Shown: one piece after another, positions 11,119-19,019 of the stretch
Position numbering within the stretch: position 1 is the first letter of the stretch
Layout: every line of letters starts with the position of its first letter
Assembly (NCBI RefSeq): GCF_012395835.1
Contig: NZ_JAAZSQ010000009.1
Location: forward strand, 80,654 to 120,823
Source of the DNA: Arthrobacter mobilis
Lineage (GTDB): Bacteria; Actinomycetota; Actinomycetes; Actinomycetales; Micrococcaceae
Direction of reading: 5' to 3'
Length of the DNA: 40,170 bases
Translations under genes and position numbers: made by a program
The notes under the pieces: model-generated
The model's database searches: none
Seen by the model: only the letters and a program-made list of their open reading frames with translations
What the model was told of the DNA's origin: nothing

Positions 11119-11137
11119 GTTCGCCCTAGGGGGAAAA
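11119..11137. promoter_or_regulatory. Possible ClgR-like operator upstream of clpC
   Basis: GTTCGCC, five bases, then GGGAAAA forms an imperfect inverted repeat that resembles the GTTCGCY-N5-RGCG type of site described for ClgR, the actinobacterial activator of clp genes. The left half is a good match and the right half has mismatches. It sits 65 to 83 bases before the clpC start, a reasonable activator position. Motif recalled from the literature, not searched. Confidence 0.3.
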
Positions 11138-11160
11138 TGACCGGAAGCGGCCCGCGGACG

Positions 11161-11197
11161 CGGCAGGAGGCGGGCATTGGCTGCCCGCCTCCTGCCG
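11161..11197 (-). terminator. lsr2 terminator
   Basis: A perfect 16-base stem (11161-11176 with 11182-11197) around a five-base loop lies 56 bases after the lsr2 stop. It should end lsr2 transcription before clpC. No clear T-run follows. Confidence 0.7.
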
Positions 11198-11252
11198 GCT
11201 GCCGGAATTCCGCCGGCGCAGGACCTGCAGTACCGGCTGCCGGTGCAGGCCG

Positions 11253-11600
11253 TCAGCTGCCGACAGCCTGCTGGTAGGCCGTGAGGATTTCGGACTGCAC
11301 CCGGCCGCGGTCGCTGACCTTGTAGCCGTTTTCCCTGGCCCAGGCCCGCACCGCCGACGCGCTGTGGCCGCGGCCGGCCGTCCCGCCCTTGGCCTTGACG
11401 CCGCGGCCTGCGGCTTCCTTGCGGGGCGTGTCTTCGCGCGCCTTGGCCACGAAAGGCTTGAGCGCCTCGCGCAGTGCCTTGGCATTGGCCGCACTCAGGT
11501 CGATCACATAGTTTTTCGAATCCAGGCTGAAGTGCACGGTTTCATCGGCTTTTCCGCCGTCGAGGTCATCGGTCAGGACAACCACCAGTTCACGCGCCAT
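11253..11600 (-). CDS. lsr2: Lsr2-family nucleoid-associated protein
   Basis: Lsr2 is the actinobacterial H-NS analogue: it bridges AT-rich DNA and silences genes. The 115-residue product has the N-terminal dimerisation domain starting MARELVVVLTDDLDGG. A basic Ala/Lys/Gly linker follows, then the C-terminal DNA-binding domain with the RGHSASAVRAWARENGY segment and the DRGR minor-groove contact. I chose the ATG at 11600 because AAAGGAG lies six bases before it and because it gives the family's usual first residues; an earlier in-frame codon would add 13 unrelated residues. Its upstream region is the most AT-rich part of the window, as expected for an autoregulated Lsr2 gene. Confidence 0.96.
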   Translation of the reverse strand: MARELVVVLTDDLDGGKADETVHFSLDSKNYVIDLSAANAKALREALKPFVAKAREDTPRKEAAGRGVKAKGGTAGRGHSASAVRAWARENGYKVSDRGRVQSEILTAYQQAVGS

Positions 11601-11621
11601 AAACGGCTCCTTTATTTCCGG

Positions 11622-11679
11622 CCAATCAGATATGTCCAAGCAAACGGGTAAACCCCGCTAAACCAATCTGATTATGTCC
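11622..11679 (-). repeat. Near-duplicate 16-17 bp element in the lsr2 promoter and leader
   Basis: On the minus strand GGACATAATCAGATTGG (11679-11663) and GGACATATCTGATTGG (11637-11622) differ by one insertion and one base. The first overlaps the -10 hexamer and start point; the second lies in the leader just before the ribosome binding site. They may be paired operator sites. Confidence 0.5.
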
Positions 11680-11699
11680 CATGGCCCATTCCGGGGCAA
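11671..11699 (-). promoter_or_regulatory. lsr2 promoter
   Basis: On the minus strand TTGCCC (11699-11694), a 17-base spacer and CATAAT (11676-11671) form a good housekeeping-sigma promoter. Transcription would start near 11664 and give a leader of about 64 bases with AAAGGAG. Confidence 0.6.
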
Positions 11700-11827
11700 C
11701 AGCGGCTTAATGGCTGATGCGGAGTTTGGCTGCGCAGATTGGTTGCGGCGTTTGTTGTTCGAAGGGAATTACCCGCACACAATTATCATAACGCCGCAGG
11801 CCCTAATGGAACCTGCCCGGACAGCAC

Positions 11828-11859
11828 AAAGCCGGTGCCCGCATGCGGGCACCGGCTTT
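11828..11859. terminator. 32-base perfect palindrome, likely terminator of the lysS end of the operon
   Basis: A perfect inverted repeat of 32 bases with AAA at the left end, TTT at the right end and GCATGC at the centre. It lies 53 bases after the stop of the 66-residue membrane protein on the minus strand and upstream of the lsr2 promoter. The symmetry allows it to work in both directions. Confidence 0.65.
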
Positions 11860-11912
11860 GATTTCCGGCAATTGCCGGGGCCGGGCAACCTCCAAGGAGC
11901 GCCCTGGCCGGA

Positions 11913-12113
11913 TTATCCGGCCCGGGTTCCGGAATCCGGTCCGGAATCCTGCCGGTAATTGCCGGCGGCCGGTCCGGTCCCCGATTCCGCCTCCCGCTCG
12001 GCCTCGGCCAATGCCTGGCGTTCCTTGCGGTCGGCATTAAAGAGCGCCTTCATGGCGATGTAGAACAGCAATCCAACCCCGGCGGACGGGGCCAGCACCC
12101 ACAGATATTCCAT
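11913..12113 (-). CDS. Small single-pass membrane protein of unknown function
   Basis: The 66-residue product begins with a membrane helix (about residues 4-24, YLWVLAPSAGVGLLFYIAM). It continues with a charged helix rich in Glu, Ala and Arg and a hydrophilic tail. It is four bases downstream of the lysS stop, with GGGAT before the ATG, so it is probably co-translated with lysS. A TTG directly before the ATG is a possible alternative start. No family is recognised beyond similarity in layout to small hypothetical proteins found next to lysS in related actinobacteria. It is the last gene before a strong palindromic terminator. Confidence 0.65.
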   Translation of the reverse strand: MEYLWVLAPSAGVGLLFYIAMKALFNADRKERQALAEAEREAESGTGPAAGNYRQDSGPDSGTRAG

Positions 12114-12117
12114 CAAT

Positions 12118-13635
12118 CTATCCCAATTCAGGCTTCAGCAGCGGGAACAGGATGGTCTCCCGGATTCCCGTCTGGGTGAAAAGCATTACCAGCCGGTCAA
12201 TGCCCAGGCCGATGCCGCCCATGGGCGGCGCACCGTACTCGAGGGCGCGCAGGAAGTCCTCGTCCAGCTGCATCGCCTCGTGGTCGCCCGAGGCGGCCTT
12301 GCGGGACTGCTCCACCAGCCGCTCGCGCTGGATGACCGGGTCGATCAGTTCCGAGAACGCGGTGCCGCGCTCCATGCCGCCGATGATCAGGTCCCAGGCC
12401 TCGATCAGGCCGGGCTTCTCCCGGTGGTCGCGCGCCAGCGGCTGTGCGGCCGGCGGGTAGTCGTAGACAAAGGTCGGCTGCAGCAGTGTGGGCTCGACGA
12501 TCTCGCCGAAGAGCTCGATGACGATCTTCTGCGTATCCCACTGCGGTTCGACCTTGACCCCGTGCTTGGCGGCAATCTCGCGCAGCACGTGCCCCTTGGT
12601 TTCCGGCGTGATTTCCTCGCCCACGGCCTCGGACAGACCGGGGTAGACGCCCAACCAGCGCCACTCGCCGTCCAGGTCGATGACGCCCTTGGGGGTTTCG
12701 ATGCGGCGGGTGCCGATCCGGTCGGCGGCATTGAGGATGATTTCCTTGATCCGTCCGGCCATCACGAACTGGTCCGCGTACGCCTCGTAGCACTCCAAGG
12801 TGGTGAATTCCGGGGAGTGCGTGGAGTCCACACCCTCGTTGCGGAACAGCCGGCCGATCTCGAACACGCGCGGGATGCCGCCGACCATGGCCCGCTTCAG
12901 GTACAGCTCGGTGGCAATGCGCAGGGTCATGTCCTGGTCGAAGGCGTTCAGGTGGGTCCGGAACGGCCGGGCGGCGGCCCCGCCGTGCACCAGCTGCAGG
13001 ACCGGGGTCTCGACCTCGACGTAGCCGAGACCGTGCAGGGTGTCGCGGACCGCTCGGGTGACGGCGTCGCGCGTGTAGATCATCTCGCGGGCCTCGTCGC
13101 GCACGATCAGGTCGGCGTAGCGCTGGCGGACGCGGGTCTCCTCGTTCAGGTCCGCGTGCAGCACCGGCATCGGGCGCAGCGCCTTGGAGGCCATCTGCCA
13201 TTCGGCGGCCATGACCGACAGTTCGCCGCGGCGGGAGGAGACCACCCGGCCGCGGATGAAGACGTGGTCGCCCAGGTCCACCAGGTGCTTCCAGTCCGCC
13301 AGCGCTTCCTCGCCGACATTGGCCAGCGAGAGCATGGCCTGCAGCCGGACCGCCTCGCCCTGCGCCCCGGTTTCCTGCAGGGTGGCGAAGCACAGCTTGC
13401 CGGTGTTGCGCAGGAACACCACGCGCCCGACGACGCCGACCTCGTCCTGGGTTTCCTCGCCGGGCTCCAGGCCGGCCCAGCCTTCGCGGACCTCGTGCAG
13501 CGAGTGCGTGCGCGGCACCCCGACCGGGTAGGCCTCGCGGCCGGCGGCCAGCAGCTCCGCGCGCTTGTCCATCCGCACCTGGCGCTGGTCGCTGGTGTCG
13601 GTGGTCCTGGCGGCGGCGGTGTTTTCGGCAGTCAC
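12118..13635 (-). CDS. lysS: Lysyl-tRNA synthetase, class II
   Basis: The enzyme charges tRNA-Lys. The 505-residue product has an N-terminal OB-fold tRNA anticodon-binding domain and a class II catalytic core. Motif 2 is in the VFEIGRLFRNEGVDSTHSPEF region and motif 3 is in the C-terminal GGIGLGIDRLVMLF. The GTG start at 13635 has no ribosome binding site; TACCCT stands eight bases before it, so an almost leaderless message is possible. A later in-frame start at residue 22 (MDKRAELLAAG) would remove a Thr/Ala-rich N-terminal tail. It is 35 bases downstream of panC. Confidence 0.96.
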   Translation of the reverse strand: MTAENTAAARTTDTSDQRQVRMDKRAELLAAGREAYPVGVPRTHSLHEVREGWAGLEPGEETQDEVGVVGRVVFLRNTGKLCFATLQETGAQGEAVRLQAMLSLANVGEEALADWKHLVDLGDHVFIRGRVVSSRRGELSVMAAEWQMASKALRPMPVLHADLNEETRVRQRYADLIVRDEAREMIYTRDAVTRAVRDTLHGLGYVEVETPVLQLVHGGAAARPFRTHLNAFDQDMTLRIATELYLKRAMVGGIPRVFEIGRLFRNEGVDSTHSPEFTTLECYEAYADQFVMAGRIKEIILNAADRIGTRRIETPKGVIDLDGEWRWLGVYPGLSEAVGEEITPETKGHVLREIAAKHGVKVEPQWDTQKIVIELFGEIVEPTLLQPTFVYDYPPAAQPLARDHREKPGLIEAWDLIIGGMERGTAFSELIDPVIQRERLVEQSRKAASGDHEAMQLDEDFLRALEYGAPPMGGIGLGIDRLVMLFTQTGIRETILFPLLKPELG

Positions 13636-13670
13636 AGTAGTCTAGGGTACCGCCCCTGCCACACCGGCTC

Positions 13671-14579
13671 CTATTCGCCCAGCCTCACGTTGTCGATCAG
13701 GCGCACCTTCCCCACCCGGGCCGCCACCAACGCCAGCGCCTGGCCGGTGAAGGGCGTGTCCTGGCAGTTGAAGGCCAGCGGCTCCAGGGTGTCCGGATCC
13801 ACCACTTCCAGGTAGTCCAGCTGAACCTGCGGCACCGAGGCGATCATCGCCAGCGCCCCGGGGATGTCCAGCGGCTCGTTCCGCCGGGCCTGCCCCTGCA
13901 GGTAGTGCAGGCTGCGCGGGAGCACCAGGGCGGCCTCGCGCTCGGCGGCGGAGAGGAAGCGGTTGCGGCTCGAGAGCGCCAGCCCGTCCGCGTCGCGCAC
14001 CAGCGGCACCCCGACGATCTCCACCGGGAAGTCCAGGTCCGCCACCATCCGCCGGACCAGGGCCAGCTGCTGGGCGTCCTTCTGCCCGAAGTAGGCCCGG
14101 TAGTCCGCCGGCAGCGCCGGCAGCCCGTAGTGCAGCAGCTTGGCCACCACGGTCAGCGCGCCGTCGAAATGCCCGGGCCGGGAGGCACCCTCGAGCTTCT
14201 CCCCCAGCGCCCCCGCGCACACCCGCACCAGCGGCTCCCCGCCCGGGTAGACTTCCTCCACCGCCGGGGCGAAGGCAATGTCGGCGCCGGCGGCGGCCAG
14301 CACGTCCAGGTCCGCCTCCAGCGTGCGCGGGTAGCGGTCCAGGTCGGCGGCCTCGCCGAACTGCAGCGGGTTCACGAAGATGGAGGCGACGACGACGTCG
14401 TTGGCTGCGCGCGCGGCGCGCACCAGGGCCGCGTGGCCGGCGTGCAGGGCGCCCATGGTCGGCACCAGCCCCTGGCTGGCCCGGCCCGACCGGTGCCTGC
14501 CGGCGGCGGTGCGCAGCAGCTCGGCGCTGGCTTCCTTCAGCTCCGCCTGGGTAGTGGCAAGGTGCGGGCGGGTGCTCAC
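13671..14579 (-). CDS. panC: Pantoate--beta-alanine ligase
   Basis: PanC joins pantoate and beta-alanine with ATP to make pantothenate, the precursor of coenzyme A. The 302-residue product has the nucleotidyl-transferase motif [14 protein letters not shown] near the N-terminus, the FGQKDAQQ segment, and the [12 protein letters not shown] loop, all intact. The GTG start overlaps the TGA of the DUF2520 gene (GTGA), which implies translational coupling. No panB or panD is present in the window. The neighbours suggest it belongs to the end of the folate-pantothenate run. Confidence 0.96.
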   Translation of the reverse strand: MSTRPHLATTQAELKEASAELLRTAAGRHRSGRASQGLVPTMGALHAGHAALVRAARAANDVVVASIFVNPLQFGEAADLDRYPRTLEADLDVLAAAGADIAFAPAVEEVYPGGEPLVRVCAGALGEKLEGASRPGHFDGALTVVAKLLHYGLPALPADYRAYFGQKDAQQLALVRRMVADLDFPVEIVGVPLVRDADGLALSSRNRFLSAAEREAALVLPRSLHYLQGQARRNEPLDIPGALAMIASVPQVQLDYLEVVDPDTLEPLAFNCQDTPFTGQALALVAARVGKVRLIDNVRLGE

Positions 14580-15505
14580 TGCATATCCTCCTGAGCGGCC
14601 GGGGGTGTCCTGTGGGGTGAGAGCACGTCCAGGATGGTTGTGGCTGTCTCGTCCTTGAGCAGGCCGCGGGCGAGCGCGCGCTTGGCCGTGGCCCGGGCCA
14701 GTTCCTCGTAGGCCTGGCGGATGTCCGTGGCCCCGCCGCCGACCTCGAAGCCCAGCAGCGCGTCCCGGTGCACGCGCACCGTGCCGGCGTCCCCGCGCGC
14801 CACCGGCCCGGTCAGTGCGGCCTCGCCGGAGGCCAGCGCGTTCTCCAGCGAGGCGCGCATCAGCGGTCCCAGCAGCCGGTCCGGCCTCTCGATGCCGGCG
14901 GCGCCGAGCAGCTGCGCGGCCTGGGCGGCAATGGTCACCAGGTGGTTGGACGCATGGGCGAGTGCCGCGTGGTACAGCGGCCGGTCGCGTTCCTCGACCA
15001 CCACCGGCTCGGCGCCCATTTCCACCACGAGCGCCTGGGCGATCGGCAGCACCGCCCGGTCGGCGGTGACGCCGAAGGAGCAGTCGGGGAGCCGGGCCAG
15101 GTCCAGGCTCATCCCGGTGAAGGTCATTGCCGGGTGGATGGCCAGCGGAATGGCTCCCTTGGCGCGGGCCGGCGCCAGCACGCCGGTGCCGTGGCGGCCG
15201 CTGGTGTGCACCACCAGCTGCCCCGGCTGCCAGGCGCCGGTGCCGGCCAGCCCGGACACCAGGTCGGGCAGGGCGTCGTCCGGCACCGCCAGCAGGACCA
15301 GTTCGGCGCGCTCGACGACCTCCGGCACCGGCAGGACCGGCACGCCCGGCAGCAGGACGGCGGCCCGCTCCCGGCTGGCCGCGGACACCGCCGAGACCCC
15401 GACGACGGCGTGCCCGGCCGCGCGCAGCGCCGCGCCCAGGACCGCGCCAACCTTGCCGGCACCGACAACGCCGATCCCCAGCCGCCCGGGCTTAGCCTCT
15501 GCCAT
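14576..15505 (-). CDS. Rossmann-fold NAD(P)-binding DUF2520 protein
   Basis: The 309-residue product begins with a dinucleotide-binding loop, [18 protein letters not shown], and a Rossmann domain of about 150 residues. A helical DUF2520 domain follows with the conserved [15 protein letters not shown]-type region (here HASNHLVT). This layout resembles 6-phosphogluconate dehydrogenase-like and ketopantoate-reductase-like enzymes, but the reaction is not established. It overlaps panC by four bases and the upstream PH-domain gene by 14, so it is tightly coupled to both. The link with panC suggests a role in pantothenate synthesis, perhaps reduction of ketopantoate; that is inference. Confidence 0.88.
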   Translation of the reverse strand: MAEAKPGRLGIGVVGAGKVGAVLGAALRAAGHAVVGVSAVSAASRERAAVLLPGVPVLPVPEVVERAELVLLAVPDDALPDLVSGLAGTGAWQPGQLVVHTSGRHGTGVLAPARAKGAIPLAIHPAMTFTGMSLDLARLPDCSFGVTADRAVLPIAQALVVEMGAEPVVVEERDRPLYHAALAHASNHLVTIAAQAAQLLGAAGIERPDRLLGPLMRASLENALASGEAALTGPVARGDAGTVRVHRDALLGFEVGGGATDIRQAYEELARATAKRALARGLLKDETATTILDVLSPHRTPPAAQEDMQ

Positions 15506-17084
15506 GGTCCTGTGTTCCTCCGTCTTCCGGTCCGGCGCTGTTCCCGCCTTCCATCCTGCCTGCTCCCCGGGGGGCTGTCCCGCCGCCGGCCCGTTCCCCG
15601 GGCTGTTCTTCTGCCCGGAGGGCTTGGTCCGGGGGGCCGGCCTGCGGCGGGGCCTCCAGCCAGCGTTCGGGCCGGCCGGCCCGCCGGGCCGCGGCGGCGC
15701 GGGCCGCCTGCTCGTCGAAGAGCCGCCGGGCCGCGGCGGCGTCGATCTGCAGCACCCGCGGATCCACCGGTCCCACGGTGGTGTGCAGCCGCAGGTCCGC
15801 CACCCCCAGCCGGCGGGCCAGCGGGCCCTGGTGCAGTGCCATCGACTGGGTTCGCTCGTGCGGGACCACCACCAGCTCGCGCCAGAGCGCCCCCGAGCGC
15901 ATCAGCAGCGCCGTCGCGGTGGCGGCGTAGCCGTTGCGCCGCCAGGCCAGCGGCGAGAGCCAGCGCATCCGCGGCGGCGAGGTCTGGAAGCCGCCGGCAC
16001 TGCCGGTGCCGTCCAGCCCGGCGGCAAAAACGGCCAGCGGGTCCTCGGTACCCGGGTCCGGCAGCACCAGGGCCAGCATCTGCATCACGTCGGCGCGGGT
16101 GCCCACCGGCAGCAGGGTGGTCCGGGCGGCGGCGTTCTCCCCGGCCACGCCGTAGCCGGCCACGTTCACCCGCATCCGGTACCAGCCCTTGAGCCGCCAC
16201 AGCGGCGGCTGCGAGACCGAGACCGCCTGCACCCGCCCGGGCGGGACCGTCTGGGCGCGGGTTTCCAGCAGCCCGTAGCGCAGCCGGATCCCGTCCGGGG
16301 AGATGGCGGCCCGGAAGTTGTAGGCGGTGCTGAAGAACGACCAGTAGCCGGCGCCGACGCCGAACAGCGCCGGGAGCAGCACGGCCGCTGCCGCCGGGGC
16401 GTCCAGGGCCGCCGTCAGCGCCGCGGCGGCGCCGGCCACCAGCAGCAGGAACACCGTGGTGCCCGAGAGGAAGGCGGCCCCTGCCACCCGGCCGCCGGGC
16501 ACCTCGAGGACCGGGTGCTCGGGGGCCTCGGGGGCCTCCTCCGGGTGCGCCGGATCCAATTCGACGCCGGCGGCGTGGGCAAGGATGGCCGCGCGCAGCC
16601 GCTGGGCGTCGGCCAGCGGCAGGTAGGCCAGCCGCACCGCCGATTCACCGGCGTCGGCCACCTCGAATTTCAGCTCGGCCAGGGCAAAGATGCGCGCCAG
16701 CAGCGGCTGGACGATGTCGATGGCCTGCACCCGGTCCAGGCGGGCCTGCCGGTGCTGGCGGAAAAGCACGCCGGAGGTGACCCGGACGTGGTCCTTGGTG
16801 ACCTGGAACCGGGTGAACCACCAGGACAGCAGGTAACCGCCGACCAGCAGGAGCAGCACCGCGGCCGCGGCGGCGGCGGTCCAGCCGATCCGGCCGCCGG
16901 AGGCCGCCCAGGGCTGGTCCCCGCGGAACAGTGTCTCGAACCAGTCCCGGCCGAAGAAATAGGCGATGGCCGCCAGCGCAAGCCAGCCGCGCACCAGCGG
17001 GGAGACCGGATGCACCCGGTGCCAGGTCCCGGCCGCGTCCGGCGCCAGCGGCCCGGCCGCCGGTCCGCCCTCCGCGGTGCTCAC
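15492..17084 (-). CDS. PH-domain (bPH2, YdbT-like) membrane protein
   Basis: The 530-residue product contains several membrane helix pairs, each followed by a bPH2 (DUF304) domain. Examples are the segments YLLSWWFTRFQVTKDHVRV and YWSFFSTAYNFRAAISPDG, and a third near residue 370. That is the layout of YdbT-type proteins. The last 60 residues are charged, Pro/Gly rich and probably disordered. Function is unknown; in Bacillus, YdbS and YdbT affect resistance to some membrane-active peptides. The GTG start overlaps the stop of the upstream YdbS-like gene (GTGA), so the two are made together and may form a complex. Confidence 0.85.
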   Translation of the reverse strand: MSTAEGGPAAGPLAPDAAGTWHRVHPVSPLVRGWLALAAIAYFFGRDWFETLFRGDQPWAASGGRIGWTAAAAAAVLLLLVGGYLLSWWFTRFQVTKDHVRVTSGVLFRQHRQARLDRVQAIDIVQPLLARIFALAELKFEVADAGESAVRLAYLPLADAQRLRAAILAHAAGVELDPAHPEEAPEAPEHPVLEVPGGRVAGAAFLSGTTVFLLLVAGAAAALTAALDAPAAAAVLLPALFGVGAGYWSFFSTAYNFRAAISPDGIRLRYGLLETRAQTVPPGRVQAVSVSQPPLWRLKGWYRMRVNVAGYGVAGENAAARTTLLPVGTRADVMQMLALVLPDPGTEDPLAVFAAGLDGTGSAGGFQTSPPRMRWLSPLAWRRNGYAATATALLMRSGALWRELVVVPHERTQSMALHQGPLARRLGVADLRLHTTVGPVDPRVLQIDAAAARRLFDEQAARAAAARRAGRPERWLEAPPQAGPPDQALRAEEQPGERAGGGTAPRGAGRMEGGNSAGPEDGGTQDHGRG

Positions 17085-17590
17085 AGTCCGGCCAGCCTTG
17101 CCTGCCCGCGCGCCGAGAGCTGTTCGCGCAGCCGCGCAGCCTCCGCGGCCGGCAGGCCCGGGATGGCGGCGTTGGTCGCCGGCGAGGCGGTGTGCAGCTT
17201 CACCGAGGCCAGCCCGAAGGCCCGCTCCACCGGCCCGACGGAGACGTCCACATACTGCATCCTGCCGTAGGGGACCACCATGACCCGCTGGAAGAAAATG
17301 CCGCTGCGGATCAGCAGGTCCTCGTCGCGCTCGGCATAGCCGATGGCCCGGACCTGCCGCGGGATCAGCAGCCCGCGCCAGAGCGCCACCGCCAGCACCG
17401 CCGCGGGCAGCAGCCAGGCCGGCACCGGCGGAAAGCCGGGCAGCATCCCGGCCAGCAGGAACAGCGGCAGGCTGGAGACCGCCAGGGCCAGCAGCGTGCC
17501 CGCGGCCCAGCCGAGCAGGCGCACCGTGATGTACCGGGGCGAGACCCGGGTCCAGCCGATCCCGGGCGGGTCGATCGGCTCGCTAGGCAT
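17081..17590 (-). CDS. PH-domain (YdbS-like) membrane protein
   Basis: The 169-residue product starts MPSEPIDPPGIGWTRV and has two adjacent membrane helices at about residues 25-70. One bPH2 domain follows: the RAIGYAERDEDLLIRSGIF strand pair, then VVPYGRMQYVDVSVGPVERAFGLASV, which is the typical DUF304 core. I chose the ATG at 17590, which overlaps the DUF3180 stop by eight bases; an earlier in-frame codon would add a basic, Pro-rich tail unlike the family. It is coupled on both sides, to DUF3180 and to the YdbT-like gene. Function is unknown. Confidence 0.85.
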   Translation of the reverse strand: MPSEPIDPPGIGWTRVSPRYITVRLLGWAAGTLLALAVSSLPLFLLAGMLPGFPPVPAWLLPAAVLAVALWRGLLIPRQVRAIGYAERDEDLLIRSGIFFQRVMVVPYGRMQYVDVSVGPVERAFGLASVKLHTASPATNAAIPGLPAAEAARLREQLSARGQARLAGL

Positions 17591-18089
17591 ACTCCCCCTC
17601 GCCGGCGGGTTCGGGCCCCTCGTCGGTGGCTTCCTTGAGCGCATTGGGGTCTTCGGGCGGCAGCTTGCAGAACCGCTCGACCACCAGGCCGGTGACGACC
17701 ATGACCAGCCCGGCGCCCATCATGGCCAGCACCTGCCAGAGCACCGGCCCGCCCGGCCGGAAGGCCAGCAGCGCCAGCTGGTCCAGCAGGATGCCCGCGT
17801 GCCAGCCGATGATCAGCGCGCCGGCGTACGCGCAGGCCTGGGCCAGCACCAGCGTGCGCGCGGCCAGCACCGGGTTCAGCTCGCGGTCCCGCTTGCCGTT
17901 GCGCCAGCGCCGCACGCGCAGGCCCAGGGCCAGGGTGAAGGCCACGACCGCGGCCATGGTCACCAGCGAGCTCAGGTGCAGCACGGGGACCGGCAGCGAG
18001 CCGCGGATGGTGACCAGGTTGGCCAGCCAGCCCAGCACGCCGCCGCTGAGGACGATCAGGCCGAGCCAGCGGTATTGGATGGTGCTCAT
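17583..18089 (-). CDS. DUF3180 membrane protein
   Basis: The 168-residue product has four hydrophobic segments: about 9-28, 39-56, 80-105 and 115-145. A charged loop separates the second and third (RVRRWRNGKRDRELNP), and an acidic tail of about 25 residues ends the protein. This matches the DUF3180 family, which in actinobacteria is usually found directly downstream of folK. Function is unknown. It is 24 bases after folK and overlaps the PH-domain gene, so it bridges the folate genes and the PH-domain pair. Confidence 0.85.
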   Translation of the reverse strand: MSTIQYRWLGLIVLSGGVLGWLANLVTIRGSLPVPVLHLSSLVTMAAVVAFTLALGLRVRRWRNGKRDRELNPVLAARTLVLAQACAYAGALIIGWHAGILLDQLALLAFRPGGPVLWQVLAMMGAGLVMVVTGLVVERFCKLPPEDPNALKEATDEGPEPAGEGEYA

Positions 18090-18113
18090 GCTGCGGTATC
18101 CATCGTCCGCCGT

Positions 18114-18608
18114 TCAGTCCCCGGGCTCGAAGGGCTCCAGGCCGTCCCGGTCCGCGGCAGCCGCGGCCAGCTGGCCGACCGGCACGCCGTTGAGCGTGGC
18201 CGACGGGTCCATCCAGGCCCACGGCTGCAGCACGAAGGCGCGCCCGGCGGCCCGGGGATGCGGAAGGGTCAGCCGTTCGTCCTCCATCACCAGGTCCCCG
18301 TAGGTGATGATGTCGATGTCCAGCGTGCGCGGGCCCCACCGGACCTCGCGCACGCGGTGGTGCTTGTGCTCGACCGCCTGGCAGTGCGCCAGCAGCTCCA
18401 GCGGGGCCAGGTCGGTCTCGACCTCGACCACCATGTTCAGGTAGTCCGGCTGGCCCGCCGGCCCGCCCACCGGCTTGGTCTGCACCACCGGCGAGACTTC
18501 GCGCAGCCGCACCTGCGGGGTGTCCACCAGATCCGCCACGGCCAGCGAGAGGGTGTCGCTGCGTTCGCCCAGGTTGCTGCCCAGGGCCAGCACCGCCCGG
18601 ACGCTCAC
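18114..18608 (-). CDS. folK: 2-amino-4-hydroxy-6-hydroxymethyldihydropteridine pyrophosphokinase
   Basis: FolK transfers pyrophosphate from ATP to 6-hydroxymethyl-7,8-dihydropterin, the step before FolP. The 164-residue product has the N-terminal ALGSNLGER motif and the family signature RWGPRTLDIDII, followed by LPHPRAAGRAFVLQPW. All are intact. The GTG start overlaps the folB TGA (GTGA). Length is normal for the family. Confidence 0.97.
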   Translation of the reverse strand: MSVRAVLALGSNLGERSDTLSLAVADLVDTPQVRLREVSPVVQTKPVGGPAGQPDYLNMVVEVETDLAPLELLAHCQAVEHKHHRVREVRWGPRTLDIDIITYGDLVMEDERLTLPHPRAAGRAFVLQPWAWMDPSATLNGVPVGQLAAAAADRDGLEPFEPGD

Positions 18609-19015
18609 TGCCGGTGCTCCCGGTGGTTTTCGGGCTGGTTTTCCCGGTAGATGCTGACGGTGACGTCGGAGAAGGGCACCTCGATGGGGGCCTGCGGCTT
18701 GTGCACGGTCACTTCCACCGCGCCGACGGCGAAGGCGCCGAGCACGTGCCCGGCGATCCGCTCGGCCAGGGTCTCGACCAGGTTCACCGGCTCCCCGGCA
18801 ATGATGTCCCGGACCTGTCCGGCCAGCGCCCCGTAGTCGGAGGTGCGCGCCAGATCGTCGGTGGCGGCCGCGGCGCGGATGTCGGTGTGCAGGGCAATGT
18901 CCGCGATGAACTGCTGGCCCTCGCGGCGCTCGTGCTCGAATACGCCGTGGTAGCCGACGGCGGAAATGCCGCTGAGCTTGATGATGTCAGGGCGCCGCGC
19001 GCCCCCGGCCCCCAT
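18605..19015 (-). CDS. folB: Dihydroneopterin aldolase
   Basis: FolB cleaves dihydroneopterin to 6-hydroxymethyl-dihydropterin. The 136-residue product has the SAVGYHGVFEHERREGQQF region with the catalytic Glu/Tyr environment, the NLVETLAERIAGHVL helix, and the C-terminal VTVHKPQAPIEVPFSDV segment with the catalytic lysine. I chose the ATG at 19015, four bases after the folP stop, with AAGG just before it. An open frame continues upstream inside folP but is a shadow. It is followed by folK with a GTGA overlap. Confidence 0.95.
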   Translation of the reverse strand: MGAGGARRPDIIKLSGISAVGYHGVFEHERREGQQFIADIALHTDIRAAAATDDLARTSDYGALAGQVRDIIAGEPVNLVETLAERIAGHVLGAFAVGAVEVTVHKPQAPIEVPFSDVTVSIYRENQPENHREHRQ

Positions 19016-19019
19016 CGCC

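Larger units (their letters stand above)
11601..11912. other. 312-base non-coding region upstream of lsr2
   Basis: The stretch between the 66-residue membrane protein and lsr2 holds the lsr2 ribosome binding site and a 5' leader of about 60 bases. It also holds the lsr2 promoter, a near-duplicated 16-17 bp element, and a 32-base perfect palindrome. It is visibly less GC-rich than its surroundings, with runs such as AATTATCATAA near 11780. No convincing small gene is seen in it. Confidence 0.7.

Noticed and set aside
11674-11958. Small plus-strand open frame in the lsr2 upstream gap
   Set aside because: It runs through the lsr2 promoter and the 32-base palindrome, has no ribosome binding site, and no plausible protein character.
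12280-13815. Plus-strand open frame antisense to lysS
   Set aside because: Shadow of the third-position GC bias; no protein-like features.
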